Shown: positions 1-6,527 of the stretch, piece by piece
How the letters are laid out: each line of letters begins with the position of its first letter
Position numbering within the stretch: the first letter of the stretch is position 1
DNA from: CAZXNF01 sp050741255
GTDB lineage: Bacteria; Pseudomonadota; Gammaproteobacteria; Burkholderiales; SG8-41
Reading direction: 5' to 3'
Length of the DNA stretch: 9,678 nucleotides
NCBI GenBank assembly: GCA_050741255.1
Contig: JBOIEQ010000160.1
Coordinates: 1 to 9,678, forward strand
Program-made: the position numbers and the translations under genes
The notes under the pieces: generated by a model
What the model saw: the letters and a program-made list of their open reading frames with translations, nothing else
Told to the model about the DNA's origin: nothing
Databases searched by the model: none

Positions 1-2
1 CG

Positions 3-62
3 GTTAAGCTGGACAAACTCATGCGGTGGGAGAGGGCCGGTGGGGAATGGCGAAGCTTATGA
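3..62 (+). CDS. possible C-terminal tail of an upstream gene (partial)
   Basis: A frame open from the left edge ends with TGA at 60-62 and would encode about 19 residues ending in ERAGGEWRSL. The mix of charged and aromatic residues is compatible with a protein C-terminus, and the DNA becomes AT-rich immediately after this stop, as expected at a gene boundary. The stretch is too short to identify, and several codons (AGG, CGA, TTA) are unusual for this window. A second forward frame is also open from base 1 to the TAA at 160-162, so the choice of frame is uncertain. Only sequence to the left can settle it. Confidence 0.2.
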   Translation, partial: VKLDKLMRWERAGGEWRSL

Positions 63-117
63 CATGAGAATAATAATTCAAATTAATCAACAGCATAGAA
101 AATCACTGTTACATGAT

Positions 118-146
118 TTGCATTTTGTGCATCGCAGCATGACAAT
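118..146 (+). promoter_or_regulatory. candidate sigma-70 promoter for kup
   Basis: TTGCAT (118-123) and GACAAT (141-146) are separated by exactly 17 bp. They match the sigma-70 consensus at 3/6 and 4/6 positions, including the conserved A2 and T6 of the -10 box. The site lies in the only clearly AT-rich stretch of the window (about 62-150), with A/T runs upstream around 69-90 that could act as an UP-like element. Transcription would begin near 153, giving a very short leader before the kup start. The match is moderate and this is a prediction from sequence alone. Confidence 0.35.
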
Positions 147-165
147 TCCACGCCTTCCATAACCG

Positions 166-2067
166 TTGGGAGGCATTCTGGACGCAGACCCCCGCAGCAA
201 GCAGTCCCAGGCCGTGTTGACGCTGGCCGCACTCGGGATTGTGTACGGAGACATCGGCACCAGCCCGCTCTACGCCGTCAAGGAAACCTTCAGCGCCAGC
301 CACGGCATCGTACTCTCGCCGGACACCATTGTCGGCGGCATCTCGGCCATTTTCTGGGCCCTGATGATCGTGGTCTCCCTCAAGTACGTGCTGCTCATCA
401 TGCGCGCCAACAACAAGGGCGAGGGCGGCATCATGGCGCTGCTCGCGCTGGCGTCCGCCGCCGTGAAAACGCGCCCGCGCATGCAGTCCGTGATCGTGAT
501 GGCCGGACTGATCGGCGCCGCGCTCTTTTACGGCGACGCGGTGCTCACGCCCGCGATCTCGGTACTCTCGGCCGTGGAAGGGCTGGAAGTCGGCACCAGC
601 GTGCTGAAACCCTACGTGCTGCCGATCGCGACTACCGTGCTCGTGCTGCTGTTCCTCTTCCAGCGCAACGGTACCGCGGCGGTGGGCGCGCTGTTCGGCC
701 CGGTCTGCATCCTGTGGTTTGCCGCGCTCGCGGCGGTGGGACTCCATGGCATCGTGCAGGCGCCGGCCATCCTGCACGCGCTGAATCCCGTGCACGCCCT
801 GGCCTTCGTGACGCAGCACGGTTTCGCTTCCTTCGTCGTGCTCGGTGCGGTGTTGTTGGCCTTCACCGGGGCCGAGGCGCTCTATGCGGACATGGGCCAT
901 TTCGGCAAGGGTCCGATCCGGCGTGCATGGTTCGCGCTGGTGTTCCCGGCGTTGGCCCTGAATTATCTGGGGCAGGGCGCGCTGCTGTTGATGAAGCCCG
1001 AAGCGGTCGATAATCCCTTCTACCTCGCGTTCCCGGCGTGGGCGCTGTACCCGATGGTCGGCCTGGCGACCGCGGCCACCGTGATCGCCTCGCAGGCCAC
1101 GATCACCGGCGCGTATTCGCTGACGCGGCAGGCCATCCAGCTCGGTTACCTGCCGCGCATGACGGTGCTGCAGACCTCGGCGAAGGAAATAGGCCAGATC
1201 TACATGCCGGCCGTGAACTGGATCCTGCTGGCCGTGGTGCTCGCGGCCACCCTCGGTTTCGGTAATTCCTCGGCGCTGGCCTCGGCCTACGGCGTCGCCG
1301 TGACGGGGACCATGCTGGTCACCACGTTTCTGACGTTCTTCGTCATCCGCTACGGCTGGGGCTACAACCTGCTGCTGTGCATACTGGCGACCGGGGTTTT
1401 TCTTGTCGTTGACGCCGCCTTCTTCACGTCCAGCCTGCTCAAGATCGCCGACGGCGGCTGGTTCCCGCTCGCGCTCGGCGCGGGCATGCTGTTTCTCATG
1501 CTGACCTGGCGCCGCGGGCGCGCGGTGCTGTTCACGCGCCTGCGTACTTCCGGCATTCCGCTCGCGGGTTTCCTTAAATCCATCTTCGCCGATCCGCCGC
1601 ATCGCGTGCCGGGCACGGCCGTGTTCATGGTCGGCGATCCGGACGCGGTGCCGCACGCGCTGCTGCACAACCTGTCGCACAACAAGGTGCTGCACGAGCG
1701 CATCGTGTTCCTGACCGTGGCGGTTGAGGATGTGCCGTGGCTGAGTTTTGACGAACGCGTCGAGGTGCAGGCGCTCGGCTACGGTTGCTGGCGGGTGCGG
1801 CTCAAGTTCGGCTTCAAGAACCGCACGGACGTGGCGCAGGCCCTGACGCAGTTGTGCCCGGCGCGCGGGCTCGCCTTCAACCTGATGGAAACCTCGTTCT
1901 TCCTCAACCGCGAGACGCTGGTGCCACTGCGCGGTGATGACGAGGGTATGGCGATCTGGCGGGAGCGAGTCTTCGTGGCGCTCTCGCGCAACGCCGGCAG
2001 CGCGGTGGACCATTTCAACCTGCCGGCCAATCGCGTGATCGAACTCGGGACGCGCGTCGAGATCTGA
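166..2067 (+). CDS. kup: Kup-family low-affinity potassium transporter
   Basis: This is an inner-membrane K+ uptake protein of the KUP/HAK/KT family, which couples K+ import to protons and works in bulk K+ supply and osmotic adjustment. The 633 residues match the family's usual length (E. coli Kup has 622). The signature YGDIGTSPLY is at residues 27-36, EALYADMGHFG at 237-247, VIASQATITGAYSLTRQA at 306-323, and the family-typical ending VIELGTRVEI at 624-633. About 12 hydrophobic segments fill residues 17-450, followed by a cytosolic C-terminal domain (about 455-633) with the conserved HNLSHNKVLHERIVFL stretch. An in-frame TAA at 160-162 limits the start to TTG 166 or later. The Shine-Dalgarno site lies inside the first codons, so CTG 178 (629 residues) is a real alternative. 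The gene stands alone and ends 7 bp before a convergent gene. Family assignment is certain; only the start is open. Confidence 0.97.
   Translation: MGGILDADPRSKQSQAVLTLAALGIVYGDIGTSPLYAVKETFSASHGIVLSPDTIVGGISAIFWALMIVVSLKYVLLIMRANNKGEGGIMALLALASAAVKTRPRMQSVIVMAGLIGAALFYGDAVLTPAISVLSAVEGLEVGTSVLKPYVLPIATTVLVLLFLFQRNGTAAVGALFGPVCILWFAALAAVGLHGIVQAPAILHALNPVHALAFVTQHGFASFVVLGAVLLAFTGAEALYADMGHFGKGPIRRAWFALVFPALALNYLGQGALLLMKPEAVDNPFYLAFPAWALYPMVGLATAATVIASQATITGAYSLTRQAIQLGYLPRMTVLQTSAKEIGQIYMPAVNWILLAVVLAATLGFGNSSALASAYGVAVTGTMLVTTFLTFFVIRYGWGYNLLLCILATGVFLVVDAAFFTSSLLKIADGGWFPLALGAGMLFLMLTWRRGRAVLFTRLRTSGIPLAGFLKSIFADPPHRVPGTAVFMVGDPDAVPHALLHNLSHNKVLHERIVFLTVAVEDVPWLSFDERVEVQALGYGCWRVRLKFGFKNRTDVAQALTQLCPARGLAFNLMETSFFLNRETLVPLRGDDEGMAIWRERVFVALSRNAGSAVDHFNLPANRVIELGTRVEI
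168..173 (+). promoter_or_regulatory. Shine-Dalgarno sequence GGGAGG that conflicts with the TTG start of kup
   Basis: GGGAGG is a near-perfect anti-16S match and the best ribosome site in the kup leader, but it overlaps and follows the first available start codon in frame, TTG at 166-168. It would correctly serve a start a few bases downstream. The in-frame CTG at 178-180 lies 4 nt after it; ATT at 175 is too close, and GTG at 214 is about 40 nt away. No comparable site precedes the TTG. The site therefore argues for initiation at CTG 178, or for a mutated original start. Confidence 0.5.
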
Positions 2068-2074
2068 AGTCGCG

Positions 2075-3172
2075 TTACAGCGATAGCGGCTTCCAGTAGC
2101 CGGTGAGTTCCAGGTAGCCGCGGCCGGCCGGGCGGTTATCGCGCGAGACGCGGACCGGCCCTTCCCAGTAGATCGTGCCGGTGGAACGGCGGGCGTCGAG
2201 TTCGCTGTCGTCCAGCAAGGGTTCGAGATCATAGCGTTCGTCGCCGACACGCAGCCGCCAGCCCACCGGGTATTCGACGCCGGTGCGTGGCGAGCGCCAG
2301 CGGCGCAACGGTTCGAAGCTTACGGCGGCGGCTTCGTAGGTGCGATCCTGGCCGCCTGGCGTGCGGCGGGTTGCCCCCGCCCACACGCTGTGTCCGTCCG
2401 CGCCGCGCATGCGGAAGGCCATCAGCGCGCCGCCGTCGTCCAGATTGATCCCGCACCAGTCCCAGCCGACCGCGCCGGCGGCAACGTAGTCGCTCGACCA
2501 CTCATGGTCCAGCCATGCCGTGCCGGTCACTGCAGTGCGTTCGCTGCGTGCGCTCACGCTGCCGCTGACCGCGAGCTGCGGCAGGCTGTAGTAGTAGCTC
2601 GCCGCGCGTGGATCGGGGCCCTTGCGGCTGTAGCCGCCCGCGCCGTTGAGGAGCGGCGGTTGCGTGCGCGTGAGCACCAGATCGAAAGCGAGTTCCGGCG
2701 TGGCCGCACGGGCGATGAGGTGTTCGCCTTCCGCGCGCAGCGACCAGCGGTCGAGTACGACTTCGGTTCTTCCCTCGCGCGCGGTGGCAAGGCCGAATCC
2801 TTCGCGGGCGATGCGTTCGACGTGCAGCAGTCGGCCGTGCGCGGGGTCTGCCAGTGCGACATGCCCGATCAACAACTGGCGGGGCGCGAATGCGCTGGGG
2901 TTGTCGGACGACGTGTTCGGGCGCGTGCGAAAGAACGTGAGCTGAAACCCGAGCGGTGCGTGTCCACCCGCCGCGGTTTCCAGCGATCCGGTGACGTACC
3001 ACCACTCGGTGCGGAAGGCGGGATGACTGCCTTCGTCCTGCGGGAAGCGCAGCCGCGTGCCGGGGGTCACGCGCGCATATCCGGGCGCGGCCAGCGCCGG
3101 CCGCAGCGGCTCAAGGAGGCTCAGTGCGCTCGCCGCCAGAGGCACTTGCCAGAACGCGCGGCGGCGGTGCAT
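2075..3172 (-). CDS. exported AttH/CrtC-like double-lipocalin protein (COG5621 type, 'predicted secreted hydrolase')
   Basis: The 365-residue protein has the hallmark N-terminal block of the family, FPQDEGSHPAFRTEWWYVT at 43-61. Further family-like blocks are GYSRKGPDPRAASYYYSLPQ (180-199), TAWLDHEWSSD (218-228), GWDWCGINLDDG (236-247), IYWEGPVRV (334-342) and GYLELTGYW (352-360). Relatives are AttH of the Agrobacterium att locus, NE1406 of Nitrosomonas (two calycin-type barrels) and, distantly, the carotenoid hydratase CrtC. The N-terminus is a signal peptide: RRRAFW (3-8) fits a twin-arginine motif, a hydrophobic stretch follows, and ALA-A near 26-29 is a likely cleavage site. There is no lipobox, so a soluble periplasmic protein is expected. 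It is the last gene of the ABC operon, 6 bp after the permease stop. A role in binding or modifying a hydrophobic ligand is inferred from fold and context. No carotenoid genes are nearby, so a hydratase role in carotenoid synthesis is unlikely. Confidence 0.9.
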   Translation of the reverse strand: MHRRRAFWQVPLAASALSLLEPLRPALAAPGYARVTPGTRLRFPQDEGSHPAFRTEWWYVTGSLETAAGGHAPLGFQLTFFRTRPNTSSDNPSAFAPRQLLIGHVALADPAHGRLLHVERIAREGFGLATAREGRTEVVLDRWSLRAEGEHLIARAATPELAFDLVLTRTQPPLLNGAGGYSRKGPDPRAASYYYSLPQLAVSGSVSARSERTAVTGTAWLDHEWSSDYVAAGAVGWDWCGINLDDGGALMAFRMRGADGHSVWAGATRRTPGGQDRTYEAAAVSFEPLRRWRSPRTGVEYPVGWRLRVGDERYDLEPLLDDSELDARRSTGTIYWEGPVRVSRDNRPAGRGYLELTGYWKPLSL

Positions 3173-3176
3173 GCCG

Positions 3177-3180
3177 TCCT
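3177..3180 (-). promoter_or_regulatory. ribosome site of the lipocalin gene, overlapping the permease stop
   Basis: On the minus strand, AGGA (3180-3177) overlaps the TAG stop of the permease gene (3181-3179) and sits 4 nt before the lipocalin ATG at 3172. This favours translational coupling of the two genes and supports the chosen ATG start. Confidence 0.55.
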
Positions 3181-5665
3181 ACCAGTCCTCGCGCACGGCG
3201 TTTACTGCATCGGTGGACAGTGCCGCGCGTCCGCCCGCCACCGCCGCCAGCGCGCAGGCGGCGACGAGACCCGCCGCGAACCCTGCGAGGGCGAGCCAGG
3301 GTACGTGGAGATCCATGCTCCAGTGGAAGGACTGCCGGTTGATGACATGGATCAGCACGAGCCCGATCGCGAGGCCGAGTACGCTGCCGATGCCGGCGCC
3401 GAGCACGCCCAGCGCCGCGCCTTCCGCAGCGAGCAGTCGCGCGAGCTGGCCGCGCGTGGCACCGAGTGTGCGCAGCACGCCGAAACCGCGGCGCCGCGCG
3501 AGCGCCTGCGCCGCGAAGGCCGCGCTTACGCCAAGCATGCCGATCGCGAGCGCGCTGGCGGTGAGCGCGTAGGTAACGGCGAAGGTGCGGTCGAAGATGC
3601 GGAAGGATTCGCGCCGCAGCGTCGCGGCGGCGGCGGTTTCCAGGCCGGGGCCGAGCGCCGCCTTCAGTGCCTGTTCGACGGTCGCACTGCCTGCGCCAGG
3701 CGCGAGCAGGAGAGCCGCTTCGGTGGCGAGCGCGTCGCCGGTGAGGATGCGATAGGTCGCGAGGTCGATGACCACCGCGCCGGTCTGCCGCGCGTAGTCC
3801 CGCCAGACACCGGCCACGGTAAAGGTGTGCCGGCGGCCGGCGAGCGGCAGTTCGAGCCGCTCGCCGGCACGCGCGCCGTGCCGCGCGCTGAAAACCTCGG
3901 AGACCCATGCGGGCGGCGGTTCACCGGCGGCCGGCGCGTACTGGCGCCCGAGCAGCGGCAGATGCCGTGGCGCATCGCTGCGCGCGAGCACGACGACCGC
4001 CGGCTGGCCGGGCGTCGTCAGTACGGGCTGGCTGCGCAGGAAGGCCGCGGCTGCCACGCCGGGCGTGGCGGCGATCGTCCGTTGCGCCTGCGGCGAGAGG
4101 GCGCCGACGTCGCTGCCGGCCATCCGCACGTAGAGATCGGCCGGCAGCATGTGCGTCAGCCAGCCATCGAGCGAGTCGCGGAACGAACTGATCATCAGCA
4201 ACATGCCGATTGCGAGTGCGGTGGCGGTCACGGTCGCGGCCAGCGCAATCGAGGCCTGGCCCGGCGCGCCGGCCAGTTGCAGCCAGGCGAGTCGCCGCAT
4301 GCCGGTGCGGGGCGCGGGCAGCCGGTCCAGCAAGCCGTGGATCGCCGCGGGCAGCAGCCAGAGCATGCCCAGCAGCAACAGGATGACTGCGAGATACCCG
4401 GCGAGCGGCATGCCGGCGACGGCGGGCAGAAAGGCGCAGGCGAGGCCGCCCGCCATCAGGCACCAGCCCGGAGTGGCGGGGCGCAGGCGTTCGAGTGCGT
4501 CCTCTTCGTCGCCGGCGCGCAGGGCGGCGGCCGGTGCGCGGCGCGCGGCTTCCATCGCGGGCAGCCATCCGCCGGCGACCGCGGCGAGCACGCCGAGGAG
4601 AAACAGCGCGGCAAGCACGGGAGGAGACCACGCCAGCGGAACCGCGTCTGCGCCGAAATAGCCGGCGCCGAGATCGCCGCCCAAGTGGTCGAGGATCAGC
4701 CGGGCTGCGGCCGCGCCGAGCGCAACGCCGGCGGCCGCCCCGAGCACGCCGACGACCGCGCATTCGCCGACGATCAGGACGATGAGGCGTGTGCGCGTGA
4801 GGCCCAGCGCGCGCGCGAGCGCGAATTGCGTGCGCCGCCTCAGCACGGCGAGCGCCTGGGTGGAGAACACGAGGAAGCCGCCGGTGAACAGCGCCACCAG
4901 CGCGAGCGCATCGAGATTGGTGCGGTAGGCGCGCGAGAGTTCGGCACCCGGGTACTGCGTCGGCGGCGCGAGTTCGACGCCGGGCGGCAGTTCGCGCGCG
5001 AGTGCTGCCGCCAGCGTTTCGGGATCAGTGCCGACGGCGAGTTTGAGATCGATGCGGTTAAGACGACCGAAGCGCGCGAACAACTGCTGTGCCGCGGCGA
5101 TGTCCATCACCGCCAGTGGCTGGGGATAGGCTTCCACCGGCAAGGTGCCGATGACCCGCAGGCGGACCGCGGCGCTGCCGGTTACGACCTCGAAAGTGTC
5201 GCCGGTGGCGAGGTGCAGCGCCGCCGCGGCCGCCGGCGACAGCAGGACCGCGTCGGGCGCGAGCAATTCCATGACTCGCGCTTCCCAGCCGGCGACGAGA
5301 CGCGGCTGGACCTGCAGCGCGCGGAACGGATCGAGGCCGATCACGCGCAGACGCGCGCTGCGGCCGGCGAGCGCGACGTCTGCCTCGAGCGAAGGTGCCG
5401 CGGCCATGATGTCCGCGCGTTGTGCGAGTTGCGGATACAGCGTCTCGTCGAAACCCTCGCGCGGGGCGCGCACTGCAAGGTCGGATTCGCCGGCGAGCGT
5501 GGCGGCCGCCGCGCGCATCTCCGCCAGCGCGCTCGCGTTGACGAGATGGACCGCAACGGCGAGCGCCACGCCCAGTGCGATGGCGGCGATGGCCAGCGCG
5601 ATTCGGCCGCGTCCGCGGCTGCCGGCGAGCGTGGCGCGGGCGACACGCCAGGCGGCCGCGTTCAT
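3179..5665 (-). CDS. ABC transporter permease with two FtsX modules, 10 predicted TM segments
   Basis: An 828-residue inner-membrane permease of the FtsX/MacB/LolE class. Hydrophobic segments lie near residues 22-44, 252-274, 296-326, 346-368, 401-418, 421-445, 473-494, 694-718, 743-772 and 788-811. Large extracytoplasmic domains lie at about 45-250 and 495-692. Each half ends in an FtsX-like three-helix module, with the conserved cytoplasmic turn seen as RRRTQFALARALGLT (277-290) and RRRGFGVLRTLGAT (724-737). A single chain thus carries what LolC/LolE or AttF/AttG provide as two subunits. The ATG overlaps the TGA of the ATPase gene (ATGA), with GGGAGGG 6 nt upstream, so the two should be made together. 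No membrane-fusion adaptor gene lies beside it, which argues against a MacAB-type tripartite efflux pump. Substrate unknown; lipid or lipoprotein is the inference from family and partner. Confidence 0.92.
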   Translation of the reverse strand: MNAAAWRVARATLAGSRGRGRIALAIAAIALGVALAVAVHLVNASALAEMRAAAATLAGESDLAVRAPREGFDETLYPQLAQRADIMAAAPSLEADVALAGRSARLRVIGLDPFRALQVQPRLVAGWEARVMELLAPDAVLLSPAAAAALHLATGDTFEVVTGSAAVRLRVIGTLPVEAYPQPLAVMDIAAAQQLFARFGRLNRIDLKLAVGTDPETLAAALARELPPGVELAPPTQYPGAELSRAYRTNLDALALVALFTGGFLVFSTQALAVLRRRTQFALARALGLTRTRLIVLIVGECAVVGVLGAAAGVALGAAAARLILDHLGGDLGAGYFGADAVPLAWSPPVLAALFLLGVLAAVAGGWLPAMEAARRAPAAALRAGDEEDALERLRPATPGWCLMAGGLACAFLPAVAGMPLAGYLAVILLLLGMLWLLPAAIHGLLDRLPAPRTGMRRLAWLQLAGAPGQASIALAATVTATALAIGMLLMISSFRDSLDGWLTHMLPADLYVRMAGSDVGALSPQAQRTIAATPGVAAAAFLRSQPVLTTPGQPAVVVLARSDAPRHLPLLGRQYAPAAGEPPPAWVSEVFSARHGARAGERLELPLAGRRHTFTVAGVWRDYARQTGAVVIDLATYRILTGDALATEAALLLAPGAGSATVEQALKAALGPGLETAAAATLRRESFRIFDRTFAVTYALTASALAIGMLGVSAAFAAQALARRRGFGVLRTLGATRGQLARLLAAEGAALGVLGAGIGSVLGLAIGLVLIHVINRQSFHWSMDLHVPWLALAGFAAGLVAACALAAVAGGRAALSTDAVNAVREDW

Positions 5666-6333
5666 CGTGCACCCTCCCGCAGCCCGTCGGCGGCGAGCGT
5701 GCAGACGCGATCCATCGCGGCGGCGGCGGCCGGTGCATGCGTGACCAGGATGAGCGCGGCCGCGTGCTCGCGGGCGGCGGTGCGCAGCACGTCCAGCGCC
5801 TGCCGTCCGCTGTCCGCGTCCAGGTTGCCGGTCGGTTCATCGGCCAGGATGAGACGCGGCCGGTGCACCAGCGCGCGGGCGATGGCGACACGTTGCTGCT
5901 CGCCGCCGGACAGCGCCCGCGGACGCCGGCCCGCCCGTTCGGCCAGCCCGACGGCGGCCAAAGCCGCGTGCGCGCGGGGCGCGGAGTCGTTTCCGGGGAC
6001 GCCGTCGAGATCGAGCGGCAGTCGCACGTTGTCGAGCGCCGACAGGTGGGGCAGCAGGTGGAAGGCCTGGAACACGAAGCCGATGCGGCGGCGGCGCAGC
6101 AGCGAGCGGGCGCGGTCGTCGAGGCGACAGACGTCGAGGCCGTCCAGCCGCACGCTGCCGTGATCCGGCGTGTCGAGTCCCGCGATGAGGTTCAGCAGTG
6201 TGGATTTCCCGGCACCGGAGGCCCCCATGACGGCGAGACTTTCGCCCGCCGCCAGCGTGAACGAGACGCTGCGGAAGACCGGCCGGGCGTCGGCGCCGGG
6301 GTAGCATTTCTCCAGATCGAGGACTTCAAGCAC
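5662..6333 (-). CDS. LolD/MacB-like ABC transporter ATP-binding protein
   Basis: This 223-residue nucleotide-binding subunit powers the permease encoded just downstream. All motifs are present in order: Walker A GASGAGKST (37-45), Q-loop Q89 in FVFQAFHLLP, signature LSGGEQQR (141-148), Walker B LILADE (161-166) with D-loop residues NLD (170-172), and H-loop His199. Length and motif spelling fit the LolD/FtsE/MacB-type lipid or peptide exporter ATPases. The start is GTG at 6333; an in-frame TAG lies 12 nt upstream, so no earlier start exists. The GTG has no good Shine-Dalgarno sequence. It is the first gene of the three-gene operon and overlaps the permease gene by 4 bp. The name lolD is not used because the genuine lolCDE arrangement is absent here and an att-like paralogue fits better. 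Confidence 0.95.
   Translation of the reverse strand: MLEVLDLEKCYPGADARPVFRSVSFTLAAGESLAVMGASGAGKSTLLNLIAGLDTPDHGSVRLDGLDVCRLDDRARSLLRRRRIGFVFQAFHLLPHLSALDNVRLPLDLDGVPGNDSAPRAHAALAAVGLAERAGRRPRALSGGEQQRVAIARALVHRPRLILADEPTGNLDADSGRQALDVLRTAAREHAAALILVTHAPAAAAAMDRVCTLAADGLREGAR
5672..5678 (-). promoter_or_regulatory. ribosome site of the permease gene inside the ATPase gene
   Basis: GGGAGGG reads on the minus strand from 5678 to 5672, 6 nt before the permease ATG at 5665, within the last codons of the ATPase gene. Together with the ATGA overlap this fixes the permease start and indicates coupled translation. Confidence 0.7.
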
Positions 6334-6342
6334 GACAGCCGC

Positions 6343-6348
6343 ATTCTA
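6343..6348 (-). promoter_or_regulatory. candidate -10 box (TAGAAT) for the ABC operon
   Basis: TAGAAT on the minus strand matches 5/6 of the -10 consensus. It would place the transcript start about 3 bases before the GTG start codon at 6333, so the mRNA would be almost leaderless, in line with the missing Shine-Dalgarno site. No -35 box is visible at 17 bp (GCGGTC there), so the call is weak. Confidence 0.2.
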
Positions 6349-6450
6349 CGGAACTGCGTCACGCGGACCGCACCCGGTCGCAGCGGGACAAGCGAGACTT
6401 TTGTCACGTTGTCCTCCCAAGGGCGTGGATACCGTCGATTGGCATGGCGC

Positions 6451-6479
6451 TTGCTGCACTGTTGCCGACTATGTATGGT
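6451..6479 (+). promoter_or_regulatory. candidate promoter for the GGDEF-EAL gene
   Basis: TTGCTG (6451-6456) and TATGGT (6474-6479) are 17 bp apart, matching consensus at 3/6 and 4/6. Transcription would start near 6486, downstream of the ATG at 6444. If real, it rules out that ATG and fits initiation at GTG 6528. Weak prediction. Confidence 0.25.
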
Positions 6480-6510
6480 GCAACCATCATCGACGAAACC
6501 GCAGCCGACG

Positions 6511-6518
6511 GGAGGGAG
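6511..6518 (+). promoter_or_regulatory. ribosome site deciding the GGDEF-EAL start
   Basis: GGAGGGAG is the only strong Shine-Dalgarno sequence near the 5' end of this gene. Its GGAG at 6515-6518 lies 9 nt before GTG 6528. The other in-frame candidates, ATG 6444, ATG 6471 and ATG 6561, have no comparable site. Confidence 0.5.
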
Positions 6519-6527
6519 ACCCTGCCG

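Larger units (their letters stand above)
6334..6527. promoter_or_regulatory. divergent intergenic region between the ABC operon and the c-di-GMP gene
   Basis: This stretch separates two divergently read genes and must hold both promoters. It contains a short direct repeat, TTGTC-acg-TTGTC at about 6401-6413, and a 5-bp inverted repeat GACCG/CGGTC (6366-6370 and 6375-6379). Neither matches a regulator site I can name. No terminator or RNA gene is evident. Its right part (6444-6527) is open in frame with the downstream gene but looks poorly coding. Confidence 0.5.

Noticed and set aside
61..165. A riboswitch in the kup leader
   Set aside because: The AT-rich stretch is short and shows no paired-helix architecture that I can recognise as a known riboswitch class.
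2088..2103. Hairpin CGGCT-N6-AGCCG as a kup terminator
   Set aside because: Short stem, no T-run, and it lies within the coding end of the convergent lipocalin gene.
109..2250. A 713-codon minus-strand open frame antisense to kup
   Set aside because: Arg/His/Gln-rich, no recognisable domain, and it exactly shadows a secure gene.
2075..3172. Carotenoid 1,2-hydratase (CrtC) as the function of the lipocalin
   Set aside because: Only the fold family is shared. No carotenoid genes lie nearby, and the operon partner is a transporter.
2390..6163. A 1,257-codon open frame on the plus strand running antisense through the lipocalin, permease and ATPase genes
   Set aside because: Its product is Arg/Gly/Ala/Glu/Gln-rich low-complexity sequence without domains, and it spans three well-identified genes on the other strand. 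This is the usual stop-poor antisense frame of GC-rich coding DNA.
5662..6333. Naming the ATPase and permease as LolD and LolC/LolE
   Set aside because: The permease is a single 10-TM chain rather than two 4-TM subunits, and the partner is a lipocalin as in att-like loci.
6366..6379. Small inverted repeat GACCG-CACC-CGGTC in the divergent promoter region
   Set aside because: A stem of only 5 bp is expected by chance in GC-rich DNA, it has no T-tract, and it matches no operator I know.
6444..6446. ATG 6444 as the start of the GGDEF-EAL gene
   Set aside because: It has no ribosome site, the first 28 codons look non-coding, and a candidate promoter lies downstream of it. GTG 6528 has a strong site, though this cannot be excluded from sequence alone.
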